Of a stretch of 64,000 nt of DNA, positions 47,860 through 61,038 are shown piece by piece. Position 1 is the first letter of the stretch. Every line of letters starts with the position of its first letter. The stretch comes from Aralia elata (taxonomy: Eukaryota > Streptophyta > Magnoliopsida > Apiales > Araliaceae). The DNA lies in contig CM068388.1 in assembly GCA_034770075.1 (NCBI GenBank), forward strand, positions 19,091,206-19,155,205, read 5' to 3'. The translations under genes and the position numbers were made by a program. The notes under the pieces are model-generated. The model was not told the origin of the DNA. It searched no databases and saw nothing but the letters and a program-made list of their open reading frames with translations.

Positions 47860-47874
47860 ATAAAGAGGGGCAGC
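47860..47874 (+). other. TR-GAG polypurine tract, unit 1
   Basis: GATAAAGAGGGGCAGC directly before LTR2. The same word precedes LTR3 at 56630-56644. Confidence 0.8.
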
Positions 47875-49905
47875 TGTAGACACCCAAATTTTGCACTTCG
47901 TATACTAACCCTGACAGGAGGGCAAATTCGTCAAATGAATCGGCCTGCGAGAGCAAAAGATGGACAAGTACGAACACTCGACGCCACCGCGACGATTTAC
48001 AACCGAAACCGACGTGACAACAAGGCTGTCCGATTTGAGCATTCCCGAATGATGTGGCACGTCTCCCAGTAATTCCCGGACTGCAAAATACGAACATGTC
48101 GGTAAAAACCGACGTCACGACACGAGAATTGAGGCGTAACACAAAAATCGAGAAAGTCAAGCTAGCCAGCCGCGGATTGATCTGCGGCCAATGAGTGCGC
48201 CTTTTGAAAACACGGAACTCGATACACGGAACTCGAAACCAGGCTGAGTGGCTGGTGGGCCAGCCAGCCGCAGATCAATCTGCGGCCAAGCCGCAGATCA
48301 ATCTGCGGCTGCCCTAGGCCAGCCTATTTCAGCTCAGTTTCTTCATTTCATCCAGGAGACAGCAGCAGTTTTGGGAAGAAAAGGAAGAGAAAAACAGCAA
48401 CAAGGTAGCTCGGGAAAGGAGAGAAAAGAGAGAAAAAAGAGAGAAATTATACTCTTTTGATTAGATTGTAGCATATATATTTTCTACTTCATTCAATATA
48501 CGAGTTTGTACGAATTGTGGTAACATTTGCAAGGTGAAAAGCCCTCTTTTATAGCATTTTCGTTATATCATCTTGTTAAGCTTTTGGTCATTTGGGTCAT
48601 ATTATATGTAGTTTTCTTTGTATATTATTGAGGATACAAGGATTGAGGATTATTAGTGAGGGTTCCCAATGGAACAAAATTCTTCCTAATGACCCGATGA
48701 TATCCATTTGGTGATTTTTAGCTTGTTTAATTCTTGTAATATCCATTTTGTGAGTGTGTAGAAATTGTGGATGTGAGCCTAGGAACGCGACCCCGTGGTC
48801 CAAATCCGATGATGGACAATTTTGGTGGATGTAATAGGATCGATTATCCTTTTTATAAGATGTAATTGTCGGGCCTTAAAACGACGCCAAGGCAAGAATC
48901 GGGTTTAAGGCCCCGTAATAGTGAAATATGTGATTGTTGGCGTTCGGGGTATTTTGATGGCTTACATGCCCGTGAATATCCCCCTACGCGTTTTGATGTT
49001 TAACTTGATTTGTAACACCAAGCAAAAGATTTCAAAGCCAAGACAATAAAGATTTTTCTAAAATCAATCAAAGTAGGATATTAGCATCACGAGGATAAGA
49101 ATTGGAAATGCTAATGAATGTCGATTCCTATTAAACGAGAAGGCCAAAGAAAATCATTTTCAAACATCACCAAAAAATGGCTTTTATGAACGAACGAAAT
49201 GTTTTACTAAACCTTTGTGCATAGGGTTAAAGATATCCTAGAAATTGCCCATCATCTTATGAAAGCAATGTATAGATTTCGATTCCTATTTTGACAAAGG
49301 TTTAAAAGATTCTTGTTTTGCCAAAACAACGCCTAATAAAGATCTCATAGTTTTGACAAGTAAAATCAAACCTTTCGCATGAATAAATGAGCTCTCTCGT
49401 ACTAACGGAAATGACGTTCTAAAACATTCCCAAAATAAAACACGATTTCTCAATAAAAGGCCAAATGTTTCATCTCTCATAAAGGAACTCACCACAACAT
49501 TCACATAAGCACACACACACACACGCACGTATACACATTTTATGAATCAAAGGATAGGAAAGTATCAAGATTGCGGTAACCGTGTTTCACGGAAGTCGGG
49601 GGGTGCCTAACACCTTCCCCTCACTTAAGCAAGCCCCCGAACTCTATGAATCTCGGTTCGTAGACCAATTAATTCGGAGTCACATATGAGCCATCGATTT
49701 ATAAAAAACGAAAACTCGGATGAGTTGGTACATCCATTTCAAATATACCAACTGGCGACTCTGGTTAATTGCCTCATCATAAAAAACGACCTTTCAAAAC
49801 CCCGTCGACATCAATGCCGACCTTTTCCCAAAATCATCTAATAACAAAGGCTAAAATCGGAAAAGGACAAATATCGCGAAGGAGGCGATTAAACCGGCGT
49901 CGACA
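47875..49905 (+). repeat. TR-GAG LTR2 (middle)
   Basis: 2,031 bp, very similar to LTR1. Serves as the 3' LTR of unit 1 and the 5' LTR of unit 2. The palindromic module is kept (CAA in place of TAA at the centre of the last copy). Confidence 0.93.
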
Positions 49906-49907
49906 GC

Positions 49908-49925
49908 TGGCGACTCCACTGGGGA
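49908..49925 (+). other. TR-GAG primer binding site, unit 2
   Basis: TGGCGACTCCACTGGGGA, one base different from unit 1 (G to A). The leader 49926-50687 has no gene. Confidence 0.8.
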
Positions 49926-50687
49926 CATTAGAGGGCTTAAGCCGCTTTCGAATCTTGATGCTATCCTATCCTTTTAAAATTCATAAAATGTGTGTATGTG
50001 CGATATTTTGATTTTACTTTTGATGTGGGAATGTGTGTTTTACCCAATAAATGAATGATTGAATGGAATTGTTTTACTTTTAATCATTTGCATACGGTGA
50101 GGACGATGAATGTGAATGTATGTTGAGAGAGTACCTCCTCCTGAGGCGAACCTGTCGGTTGCTTATTACTGGACTCGAAGGGGCTGCTCCCCGGAGATGG
50201 CTCAGGAAACGCACCACCCAAATCTGCTCCAATCGAAAGGTTTCAGACAAGTAGATTGCGAAGATTTGGGGACCTTCATGCCGAAAAGCCCGCGAGAGTA
50301 ACCTTAGGATAGGTCAGCCTCAGATTAACCCAACGCAGGAAAAATCTCTTCATGCCCTTTTACGTTTCGCACATATAAATGGCATGATCACATTCAATAT
50401 TCATATATGCCTCCCCTTTTGTCAAAAGAAATTACTAACCTCTATGTTTTGTAGGGAACAGCTGGGGAAGCATAATAAGTCGAGTCTAGCATTTATTATT
50501 GCAATAAGGGATCGCTAACATGTTGTTTTGCAGAGAAAGATTAAAAAACCCAAAACACAAAAGTTACAGCTTTAGCATGCATCCATATCTTTTCATTGCC
50601 CAGGACTAAACTTCGAACCGTTGTTTCTGTAGGATTGCTCCTCAAACGCGTTCGCAATCTAAAAGGGCCCAGGACTCTACATCTGAA

Positions 50688-52031
50688 ATGGCTGACCTCC
50701 CACCTACTAATCCCGGTTCCATATCTCATGAGGAATTTGATGATTTTAAGAAACAGATGTTGGAAATGGCCATAATGCTGAAGGAACAATTGCTACCTAG
50801 ACAGGATCCACCCAAAGAGGATCCACCCCAACCTAAGGGCGAGCCAGTCGTCCCAAAAGCCATTCCTATGCCTAACAGGATAGTGATTACTATCCCAGAG
50901 GAAGGAGACACTGATGACCTTCGAAAGAAAATGAAGCAAATGGAGGAGACCATCCAATCCATGAAAGGCATAGGCTCCCTAGGCAGGGTTAATTATTCAG
51001 ATCTATGTGTCTTCTCCGGAGCCAGATACCCGGAGAAATTTAAAATTCCCGAATTTGAGAAATACAATGGGAAGGGGGATCCTTATACACATCTGAAGAT
51101 ATACATCGGGGAGCTTGGATCTTATGCCGAGGACGAAGGTCTAAGAATGCAATTATTCCAAAAGAGCCTGACGGGGGAGGCAAGAATCTGGTATGCCCGC
51201 CTTGACAATACTCGAATCCACAACTGGGAGGAATTGGCCCATACTTTCTTAACACAATACAGCTTCCAAGCACAGATGGCCCCTGACAGGTATCAAATGA
51301 CAAAGGTCAAGAAACAACCGAAAGAATCTTTCAGGGACTATGCACAGCGGTGGAGGGGTATGGCTGCCCAAGTGAATCCCCCAATGAGCGAGACAGAGAT
51401 GGTAATGACCTTTGTGGATATCCAGGAGGCACCCTATTATGAGCGAGTGATATCGAGGATTGGACGACCTTTTGCCGAGATGATAAAACACGGGGAAATG
51501 GTGGACACGGGGTTGAAGTCTGGCAAGATTCGGGATTTCACGGCCTTGGAAACAGCTGCAGAACAAATCCAGAGTGGAAACTATGGCAGCACTTCCCGTA
51601 GGGCCCAAAACAAAAAGGAAGAAGATGTTTCCCTTATCCTGCAGGGATCATCTAGAAAGGCAAAAAACAATCCTCCAGTACAGGTGCAGAGAGTGGGGCC
51701 GTCCCGACAGCCTAACTTCACTGATCAGAGGGCGGATGGGCGAAGAAGATTCGAGACCTCGAAAAATCGAGTATTCACCCCACTCGGGGATCCTCTTGAG
51801 CAGGTGTTGGCCGTATTGATAGCCTAGAGGAAAATAGTCGATTTGGCACCCCCAAGTGACCCGAATGGAAGAAGATTTGACCCGAACAAGCGATGCGCCT
51901 ATCACTCAGGTTCCCCTGATCATGATACACAGGAGTGTTGGACGCTGAAGCACAAAATTCAGGACTTGATTGATAGTGGGGAAATCGTGGTGGAACAGCC
52001 AGGGTCACCAAATGTTGAATCCTCTACCTAA
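50688..52031 (+). pseudogene. gag: TR-GAG Gag-like protein, unit 2 (one nonsense codon)
   Basis: Same protein as unit 1 (447 codons in all), in one frame from ATG 50688 to TAA 52031 except for a single TAG at 51825-51827, where unit 1 has CAG (Gln). The stop removes the C-terminal zinc-knuckle part (CAYHSGSPDHDTQEC, Gly to Asp against unit 1). The Gag core (EFEKYNGKGDPYTHL) is intact. The two units thus carry different lesions, which shows they decayed separately after duplication. 52032-53062 follows without a recognisable gene; a 73-codon frame at 52270 is not convincing. Confidence 0.88.
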
Positions 52032-53062
52032 GCATGATAGGGAAGGGGGTAAATCCAGAAGTATGGCAGTGAATCCCGACCAGTAGAAGATCAATGGGTT
52101 CTAAAATTCTGAGTTTTATTTCAAATCCCTGCACGCTCATGTCATTTTGTCATGTTATCCAAAAGGAAGATCATATGCTGAAATGTGTTATATATATGAC
52201 AAGCATTTTTCGTTTTATGGCAGTACCCGGATTTGAGGCATTCTAGCCTGACAAGCAATATGGCCAAATTTGAAGGAGGATCACGATTTTGGTATAAAGC
52301 TAGATTTCAATCTGATGGCGATTGAGCAAAACGAGACAGATATCGACAATACGCCTGACGAGATCGAGGGATGGGTCGAAGATAAACCCAAACCCGACTT
52401 AGACCAAACCATCGCCATCAAACATCAGAACCCCCAAAACAATCACGAAGAACCCGGAGTAGGGGAAAAAACAAAAAAAAAAAGCAACTGAACACTGGAT
52501 CAAAAATCCCCCAAACCTTTCAACAGGTCAAAGGACCGGATCTTTTGTCAGCCCAGTGAGATGTCGATGCAACCAGTACGAGGGAGATCACAAGAAAAAT
52601 AACTTAACGCTGGGGCATTTGTCAACTACCCAGGAAGTGATGGCGTGCAAATTGGCACCCATGCAACAATCTCGTCAACATGCACCATCATCATCAAATG
52701 CTACGATCATCTGGCATTTGTCAAGCATAGTTTTCCCAGGATACGGTGATCCGCGTGAAAGGGGATTTTATTTGGCTTGATAGAAATCGGATTAATTCTG
52801 ACAAGCAACCGTGGAGCACGATCGTGAGTATGATTAGACGAAGAAGGCTATTCAACCTTTTGATCGAGTACAAAGCCTTAATTCAAAGCAACGTTTGCGA
52901 CAGAATCGACCTAATGTGACAGCCTTCACTTTGCATTTGCACAAACTTTCAGTCGTGGGGTATAAAACTATGACGACGCTGATGGCAATTAACACGTAGT
53001 CAGACAGTCAATAATTATCAAGCTAATATCGAGAAGTCAGACGGTAAATGATTATCAAACTA

Positions 53063-53555
53063 ATGTCTCGAATCATGGCCTGGGTTATTCGAGTAATTAA
53101 GCCCGAGGGGTGTCTCTACACCTGGTGCCCTAAAGCCATCTGGTTTGGGAGTCGCTGGCCCAACACTCGTTACATGGGTAACTCAGAGCCTAAGAAAACG
53201 AGCATTACAGTAGAGGAGGCCCGAGCAGATTCGAATCGTGGCATGAGCTACTCGAGTAATTAAGCCTAAAGGGTGTCTTTGCATCTGGTGCCCTAAAGCC
53301 GTCTGGTTTGGGAGTCACCGGCCTAACACTCGCTACATGGGTAACTCAAGCCTAAGAAAACGAATCTTGCGCAAGGTCAAACAAAGAATGAATGGTGCAA
53401 ACCACCAGCTTGTCTCGAACCGTGGCCTTTGTTACTCGAGTAAATAAACCCGAAGGTGTGTCTGCACACCTAATGCCCCAAAACCGTCTGGTTCGGGAGT
53501 CATTGGTCCAAAAATCGTTAAATGGGTAACTTTGAATAGCCTAAGAAAACGAGAC
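53063..53555 (+). repeat. Three imperfect units of about 165-180 bp, unit 2
   Basis: Counterpart of 44153-44645, with starts near 53063, 53230 and 53412. The non-coding stretch 53556-54756 follows. Confidence 0.8.
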
Positions 53556-54756
53556 AAGTGAAGTGGGCTAATAAAGAGAAAAGATAATACGAAAAACTCT
53601 CAGCCTTAAACAAGAGGTCATGGAAGAGAAATCCCTACTGAATGCTGCAACGCACAGTACATTTGTCATATGACGTCAATCCTGCTAAGAACGTTGTCGA
53701 GAATGGAGACAGAATACCTTTGACGAGGGAAGGTAGTTCTTTTGAATTCGACCTTACTCACGTACAATGACCATGAATGCTTGAAGGTTTTCTTACGATT
53801 TCATAACTCGCTAAATAAAAAATCATCAACTCACGAAGGATCAAAAATAACTTCCAATCTAGTACATGCACGGTTCACAACTTGCTAGATTGTGCGATCA
53901 AGAGATATCCAATTTCATGTGCTTTAACTGGATTTACTCTTTTGTCGAGATTATAATATCTTTATGTTGAACTAACACTAACGGCCCGAGCCTTCAAGTT
54001 TTGGCATTTGTTAGTCATCTGATATGCAGGATTTTGCAGAGCTGTGGATAACGCAGCACGGTCAACATCGCGAGTTTCCGATAGAAATCCTTGGTAACAA
54101 CACGTGCCAAGGCTGGGGCAGTTAAGAATCGTGAAATGGAAGGAAGCTGAGGCTGCACAGAACTTCTCATTGGGCTTCTCCCCAATCCTGACTATCACTG
54201 CCTCGACATCCACATTATCCACGTGCATGAGCATATACAAGGATGATATAATGCGGGACAACAGCATATCAGCCAACAGAAATGATCAAAAGGCTAAGGA
54301 GCCCAACATAGCTGTCGATCATTACCGAGAGCGAAACAGACTGCCTCAACTCGATGAAATGAAGACGACCAAGAACAGGCAGAGTACCAAACCAATGTTG
54401 AAGTCTAGAAGCTACACGTCACGACGAGGCGGGATCCAATCAAATGTTGGCAAACAATGACGACGGTCGAATCGTATCATTTGACATAACAGGGGTCATT
54501 TCTATCTAAACATATGTGTGCACATGCATCTGTCCATAACATATCTGCCAGATCATGCATAAACATCTTTTGCATGCATACATGTACGATCAAAATGAAA
54601 ATCTTCAGGGGAAAGTACAAGCACGTCGCTTTCAACCTCACAAATGATCAGATCGTGATGGCTTTTACGGCATGGTACGTGGACGATGTTGGTGGGAGAT
54701 CCAGGACAGAAGCCGATCACACATCCCATTTCAAGAAATCGCTTAAATCAAGTCAA

Positions 54757-55920
54757 CGATCCCTGGGAAGGGCTGGTATCCAAAAAATCAACGTCCCCTG
54801 GGAAGGGCTGGTATCCAAAAAATCAACGTCCCCTGGGAAGGGCTGGTATCCAAAAAAATCAACAATCCCTGGGAAGGGCTGGTATCCAAAAAATCAACGA
54901 TCCCCTGGGAAGGGCTGGTATCCAAAAAATCAACAATCCCTGGGAAGGGCTGGTATCCAAAAAATCAACAACCCCTGGGAAGGGCTGGTATCAAAAAATC
55001 AACGATCCCTGGGAAGGGCTGGTATCCAAAAAATCAACAATCCCCGGGACGGGCTGGTATCCAAACAATCAACAACCCCTGGGAAGGGCTGGTATCCAAA
55101 AAATCAACGATCCCCGGGAAGGGCTGGTATCCAAAAAAATCAACAATCCCTGGGAAGGGCTGGTATCCAAAAATCAACGATCCCTGGGAAGGGCTGGTAT
55201 CCAAAAAATCAACAATCCCTGGGAAGGGCTGGTATCCAAAAAATCAACAATCCCTGGGAAGGGCTGGTATCCAAAAAAATCAACAATCCCTGGGAAGGGC
55301 TGGTATCCAAAAAATCAACGATCCTTGGGAAGGGCTGGTATCCAAACAATCAACGACCCCTGGGAAGGGCTGGTATCCAAAAAATCAACTAACACCCTGG
55401 GAAGGGCTGAGATCCAAACAACTAACACCCTGGGAAGGGCTGGTATCCAACCAATCAACTAACACCTTGGGAAGGGCTGGTATCCAACCAATCAACCAAC
55501 ACCCTGGGAAGGGCTGAGATCCAAACAACTAACACCCTGGGAAGGGCTGAGATCCAAACAACTAACATCCCTGGGAAGGGCTGGTATCCAAACAATCAAC
55601 GACCCCTGGGAAGGGCTGGTGTCCACACAATCAACGACCCCTGGGAAGGGCTGGTATCCAAACAATCAAAGACCCTGGGAAGGGCTGGTATCCAAACAAT
55701 CAACGACCCCTAGGAAGGGCTGAGATCCAAACAATCAACAAACCCTGGGAAGGGCTGAGATCCAAACAATCAACGACCCCTGGGAAGGGCTGAGATCCAA
55801 ACAAAGTGGTGAATGAATTTGGGAAGGCATCCAAGCAAACCACAACAAGGTGGTGAACAACCCTTGAGAAGGGCCAATATCCAAAAAGTGAGTGATCCCT
55901 GGGAAGGGCTGAGATCCAAG
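54757..55920 (+). repeat. 35-bp minisatellite, unit 2 (about 33 copies)
   Basis: Same unit as 45846-47156 but about four copies shorter. This accounts for most of the 134-bp difference between the two internal regions. Confidence 0.93.
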
Positions 55921-56206
55921 CAAACCCCGACAAATGATGACACCTGTAGAACAGTATCAAGGGACTGTACAAGGGTCATTTTTCATCAAATTTGCATTTT
56001 AAATGTTGTTTCACATGCATTGAATAGATGATAACTCTGTACGTGATCCATGCAGGTTAGGTGTCAAGGTCCTAGCCTATCTGAGTCAAAAGCGATGGCT
56101 GCCAAGAACGATGTGCGAGGACGAATTCCAAGGATGCCTTTCAAGCTAGTCAGGAGAATAACTTCCTCTGATGACAATGCGATGGAGTAAGGTGATTACG
56201 AGATGG

Positions 56207-56440
56207 GTGACCGGATACGAGACCCGGCCCCGACCAGACGAGCGACCGGATACGAGACCTGACACTCACAGGACAATCGACCGGAGACGAGACCCGGCGA
56301 TTACGAGACGAGCGACCGGATACGACACCCGACACTCACAAGACGATCAACCGGATACGAGACCCGGTGATCACGAGACTGACGACCGGATACGAGACCC
56401 GGCACAAACGAGACGACCGATTGGAAGACGAAACCCGTCG
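56207..56440 (+). repeat. ACCGGATACGAGACCCGG minisatellite, unit 2
   Basis: Counterpart of 47437-47670 with a few substitutions. The PPT at 56630-56644 follows. Confidence 0.88.
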
Positions 56441-56644
56441 ACTAACAAGGCGGGCGGGGATTGATGCAATGACACCTTTACGAATGTTTTGCATGCCTTA
56501 TATCTTGTGTTGCATCATAAGTTGCATGTGCTGCATCATGTATGTATTGTCATTCTTGTGAACTGTCATCCATGCGTCGGGTGTCTATTTCTTTATAATT
56601 TTCATTTCATTTAACATTTCATAAACATGATAAAGAGGGGCAGC

Positions 56645-58608
56645 TGTAGACACCCAAATTTTGCACTTCGTATACTAACCCTGACAGGAGGGCAAATTCG
56701 TCAAATGAACCGGCCTACGAGAGCAAAAGATGGACAAGTACGAACACTCGACGCCACCGCGATGATTTACAACCGAAACCGACGTGACAACAAGGTTGTC
56801 CGATTTGAGCATTCCCGAATGATGTGGCACGTCTCCCAGTAATTCCCGGACTGCAAAATACGAACACGTCGGTAAAAATCGACGTCACGACACGAGAATT
56901 GAGGCGTAACACAAAAATCGAGAAAGTCAAGCTAGCCAGCCGCGGATTGATCTGCGGCCAATGAGTGCGCCTTTTGAAAACACGGAACTCGAAACACGGA
57001 ACTCGAAACCAGGCTGAGTGGCCAGCCTATTTCAGCTCAGTTTCTTCATTTCATCCAGGAGACAGCAACAGTTTTGGGAAGAAAAGGAAGAGAAAAACAG
57101 CAACAAAGATAGCTCGGGAAAGGAGAGAAAAGAGAGAAAAAAGAGAGAAATTATACTCTTTTGATTAGATTGTAGCATATATATTTTCTACTTCATTCAA
57201 TATACGAGTTTGTACGAATTGTGGTAACATTTGCAAGGTGAAAAGCCCTCTTTTATAGCATTTTCGTTATATCATCTTGTTAAGCTTTTGGTCATTTGGG
57301 TCATATTATATGTAGTTTTCTTTGTATATTATTGAGGATACAAGGATTGAGGATTATTAGTGAGGGTTCCCAATGGAACAAAATTCTTCCTAATGACCCG
57401 ATGATATCCATTTGGTGATTTTTAGCTTGTTTAATTCTTGTAATATCCATTTTGTGAGTGTGTAGAAATTGTGGATGTGAGCCTAGGAACGCGACCCCGT
57501 GGTCCAAATCCGATGATGGACAATTTTGATGGATGTAATAGGATCGATTATCCTTTATTGTAAGATGTAATTGTCGGGCCTTAAAACGACGCCAAGGCGA
57601 GAATCGGGTTTAAGGCCCCGTAATAGTGAAATATGTGATTGTTGGCGTTCGGGGTATTTTGATGGCTTACATGCCCGTGAATATCCCCCTATGCGTTTTG
57701 ATGTTTAACTTGATTTGTAACACCAAACAAAAGATTTCAAAGCCAAGACAATAAAGATTTTTCTAAAATCAATCAAAGTAGGATATTAGCATCACGAGGA
57801 TAAGAATTGGAAATGCTAATGAATGTCGATTCCTATTAAACGAGAAGGCCAAAGAAAATTATTTTCAAACATCACCAAAAAATGGCTTTTATGAATGAAC
57901 GAAATGTTTTACTAAACCTTTGTGCATAGGGTTAAACATATCCTAGAAATTGCCCATCATCTTATGAAAGCAATGTATAGATTTCGATTCCTATTTTGAC
58001 AAAGGTTTAAAAGATTCTTGTTTTGCCAAAACAACGCCTAATAAAGATCTCATAGTTTTGACAAGTAAAATCAAACCTTTCGCATGAATAAAGGAGCTCT
58101 CTCGTACTAACGGAAATGACGTTCTAAAACATTCCCAAAATAAAACACGATTTCTCAATAAAAGGCCAAATGTTTCATCTCTCATAAAGGAACTCACCAC
58201 AACATTCACATAAGCACACACACACACACACGTATACACATTTTATGAATCAAAGGATAGGAAAGTATCAAGATTACGGTAACCGTGTTTCACGGAAGTC
58301 GGGGGGTGCCTAACACCTTCCCCTCACTTAATCAAGCCCCCGAACTCTATGAATCTCGGTTCGCAGACCAATTAATTCGGAGTCACATATGAGCCATCGA
58401 TTTATAAAAAATAAAAACTCGGATGAGTTGGTACATCCATTTCAAATATACCAACTGGCGACTCTGGTTAATTGGCTCATCATAAAAAACGACCTTTCAA
58501 AACCCCGTCGACATCAATGCCGACCTTTTCCCAAAATCATCTAATAACAAAGGCTAAAATCAGAAAAGGACAAATATCGCGAAGGAGGCGATTAAACCGG
58601 CGTCGACA
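56645..58608 (+). repeat. TR-GAG LTR3 (right)
   Basis: 1,964 bp. It lacks about 70 bp present in LTR1 and LTR2, so GAGTGG is followed directly by CCAGCCT at about 57020; the lost part holds two of the palindromic GCCGCAGAT...ATCTGCGGC modules. It ends GTCGACA at 58608, followed by the AGTGC duplication. Confidence 0.93.
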
Positions 58609-60690
58609 AGTGCATAACAGGACTATGAGTTATAGCAGTTGCACTAGTATTATCACAATGAATAGGAATAGACTTAAACTCAAAACCATAGTCAGCTAAC
58701 TGATTTTTCATCCATATGATTTGTGCATAGCAACTGCCAACAACAATGTATTTAGCTTCTGCAGTTGAGGTTGAAACTGAGTTTTGCTTTTTGTTGAACC
58801 ATGAGACAAGTCTATTTCCAAGCATTTGGCAAGTTCCACTAGTGCTCTTCCTATCAATTTTGTAACCTGCATAGTCAGTATCTGAATAGCTTATTAGATC
58901 AAAGAGTGACTCCTTGGGATACCACAGTCCCAAATTTGGAGTGCCTTTTAGATATCTGAAAATTCTTTTTACAACTAAAAGATGTGATTCCTTAGGATTA
59001 GCTTGAAATCTAGCACAAATACAGGTGGCAAACATGATATCTGGTCTACTAGCAGTTAGGTATAAGAGTGAGCCAATCATACCTCTATATTGAGTGATAT
59101 CAATACTTTTACCTTTCTCATATTTGTCAAGCTTGGTTACAGGTGTCATGGGAGTTTTCATGATGGTAGCTTATTCCATGACATACTTCTTTAATAGGTC
59201 TTTAATGTGTTTTGCTTGGTTGATGAATATGTCTTCATCAGTCTGCTTCACTTGAAGTTCAAGGAAGAAATTCAGTTCTTCCATCATGCTCATTTCAAAC
59301 TTGCTCTGCATTAGCTTCGGAAACCTTTCACATAACTTTTCATTAGTAGAACCAAAAATAATATCATCCACATAGATTTGAATTACAAGTGATTTATCCT
59401 TATGCTTCCTTAGGAATAAAGTGGTATCTACTCTACCTCAAGTGAATCCTTTTTCAGTGAGAAAGTTAGTAAGTGTTTCATACCATGCTCTAGGTGCTTG
59501 TTTTAATCCATACAATGTTTTGTCTAATCTATATACATAATCAGAAAATGTTGGATTGATAAAACCTGGAGATTGTTCCACATAGTTTTCTTCTTAAAGT
59601 TCTTCATTGAGAAAGGCACTCTTGACATTCATTTGGAAGACTTTGAATCTCCTGTGAGCTGCATGAGCAAGAAAGATTCTGATAGCTTCCAATCTTGCAA
59701 CAAGATCAAAGGTTTCATCATAACCAATCCCTTTTTCCTGTGAGTAACCTTTAGCTACCAATCTTGTTTTATTCCTTGTGATGACACCTTCTTCATCCAT
59801 CTTGTTCCTGAAAACCCATTTGGTGTCAACGACTGGATGTTGTCTTGGCCTTTCAACTAGTCTCCAGACTTTGCTCCTTTCAAATTGGTTGAGCTCCTCT
59901 TGCATGGCCTCTATCCAGCTTGAGTCTCCTAATGCTTTTTCTACCTTTTTGGGCTCTATTTGAGAAAGAAAGCTTAGGTAGATGCTTTCATTTAGAGTTG
60001 CTGATCTTGTCCTAACTCTTGCATTAGGATCTCTAATGATCAGATCTTTAGTGTGATCCTTTGTCCATTTTCTCCTTCTTGGAACATGAGTTCTGGTACC
60101 TTCTTGTCTAAGTTCTTCCAAGTTGATTTCTGGTTCAGGTCGTAGAGTCTCATTGTCTGACATAGTGAGCTCTATGATTGCTTCTTCTTGCTCTATGATT
60201 TTTGCTTCTGGCTCGACGATCGTAGTGTCTAACTCTACGATTTTGGACTCTGTGAACCTAGAGTTCTTTTGTGCTGGATCGTTGAGTGAAGTAGCTTTCT
60301 TCTTTGATTCTGACTCATCAAACGTGACATGAATAGAGACTTCAACACTTAATGATTCCCTGTTGAATACCCTGTAGGCCTTACTATCCATAGCATAACC
60401 GAGGAAGATCCCTTCATCAGACTTAGGTTGGAATTTGGTCAGATACTTCTTGCCATTGTTGAGGATGTAACATAGACAAAGTAACTGATGTTTGGCTTCC
60501 TTCCGTTCCATAATTCGTAAGGAGTCTTCTTGAGGATGGAGTGAATGAGAGACCTGCTCTGAGTGTAGCATGCAGTGCTGACTGCTTCTGCCCAAAAATA
60601 CTGAGGAAGTTGAGGAGCTACTAGTAGTGTTCTCCCTGCTTCAATCAACGTCCTATTCTTCCTCTCAGCTACTCTATTTTGTTAGGGAGT
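58609..60690 (-). pseudogene. pol: Copia 2 pol: integrase C-terminal part, reverse transcriptase and RNase H
   Basis: Minus strand. From 60690: a Gln-Asn integrase Glu-region word with CAA to TAA, then RTLLVAPQLPQYFWAEAV and the GYAMDSKAYRVFN region. Reverse transcriptase starts SSWIEAMQEELNQFERSKVW and KWVFRNKMDEEG; the catalytic YVDD is at 59374-59363. RNase H runs MIGSLLYLTASRPDIMFAT, LISYSDTDYAGYKIDRKST and STAEAKYIVVGS, and is cut at 58609 by the nested element after THSPVMH. Breaks: a frameshift near 60600, TAA near 59594, TGA near 59440 and TAG near 59171. It would copy the element's RNA in the cytoplasmic particle; it is not functional here. Confidence 0.93.
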
Positions 60691-61010
60691 TCTCTGACTC
60701 CTATCAGCTTCAATGAGTTGGTTTTCAAGTCCCTGACTTGACACTGATTGTTGGGGAAGGTGACTTGATGATCTTTATCACACAGTTGGCTGATGCTGAG
60801 AAGATTGTGTTTTAGTCCTTCAACATATACCACTTTACTGAAAGACACAGCACCATTTCCAACTGAACTGTATCCTCTTGTCTTTCCAGAATTGTTGTCT
60901 CCAAAGATGACTACAAGACCATCTTTTTCTTCAAAGTTTGACAGGAGAGCCTTGTTGCCTGTCATATGTCTTGAGCATCCACTATCAAGGTACCATGTTG
61001 ATTCAGTGGA
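60690..61010 (-). pseudogene. Copia 2 protease, joined to the integrase end by a deletion
   Basis: Minus strand. YLDSGCSRHMTGNKALL gives the Asp protease site (about 60988). The conserved SVGNGAVSFSKVVYVEGL and HNLLSISQLCDKDHQV follow, ending in SLKLIGVR. The next codons already belong to the far end of the integrase core (near 60693). The GAG-pre-integrase domain, the HHCC zinc finger and the first two catalytic Asp regions, usually about 200 residues, are absent. The short shared sequence at the join suggests a microhomology deletion. Confidence 0.88.
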
Positions 61011-61038
61011 GCTCTGTACATGCAGAAAGGATCAACCT

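Larger units (their letters stand above)
38967..58608 (+). mobile_element. Three-LTR, two-unit Tat/Ogre-like gag-only retrotransposon (TR-GAG)
   Basis: Order: LTR1, internal 1, LTR2, internal 2, LTR3, bounded by AGTGC at 38962-38966 and 58609-58613. LTRs start TGTAGACACCC and end GTCGACA. Each internal region (6,873 and 6,739 bp) has a PBS, a Gag-like ORF, long tandem repeats and a PPT, but no protease, reverse transcriptase, RNase H or integrase. The PBS word GGCGACTCCGCTGGGGA and the LTR word GGTGCCTAACACCTTCCC fit non-autonomous relatives of the Tat/Ogre Gypsy group. A single target duplication around two units points to LTR-LTR recombination after or during insertion. Confidence 0.93.
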
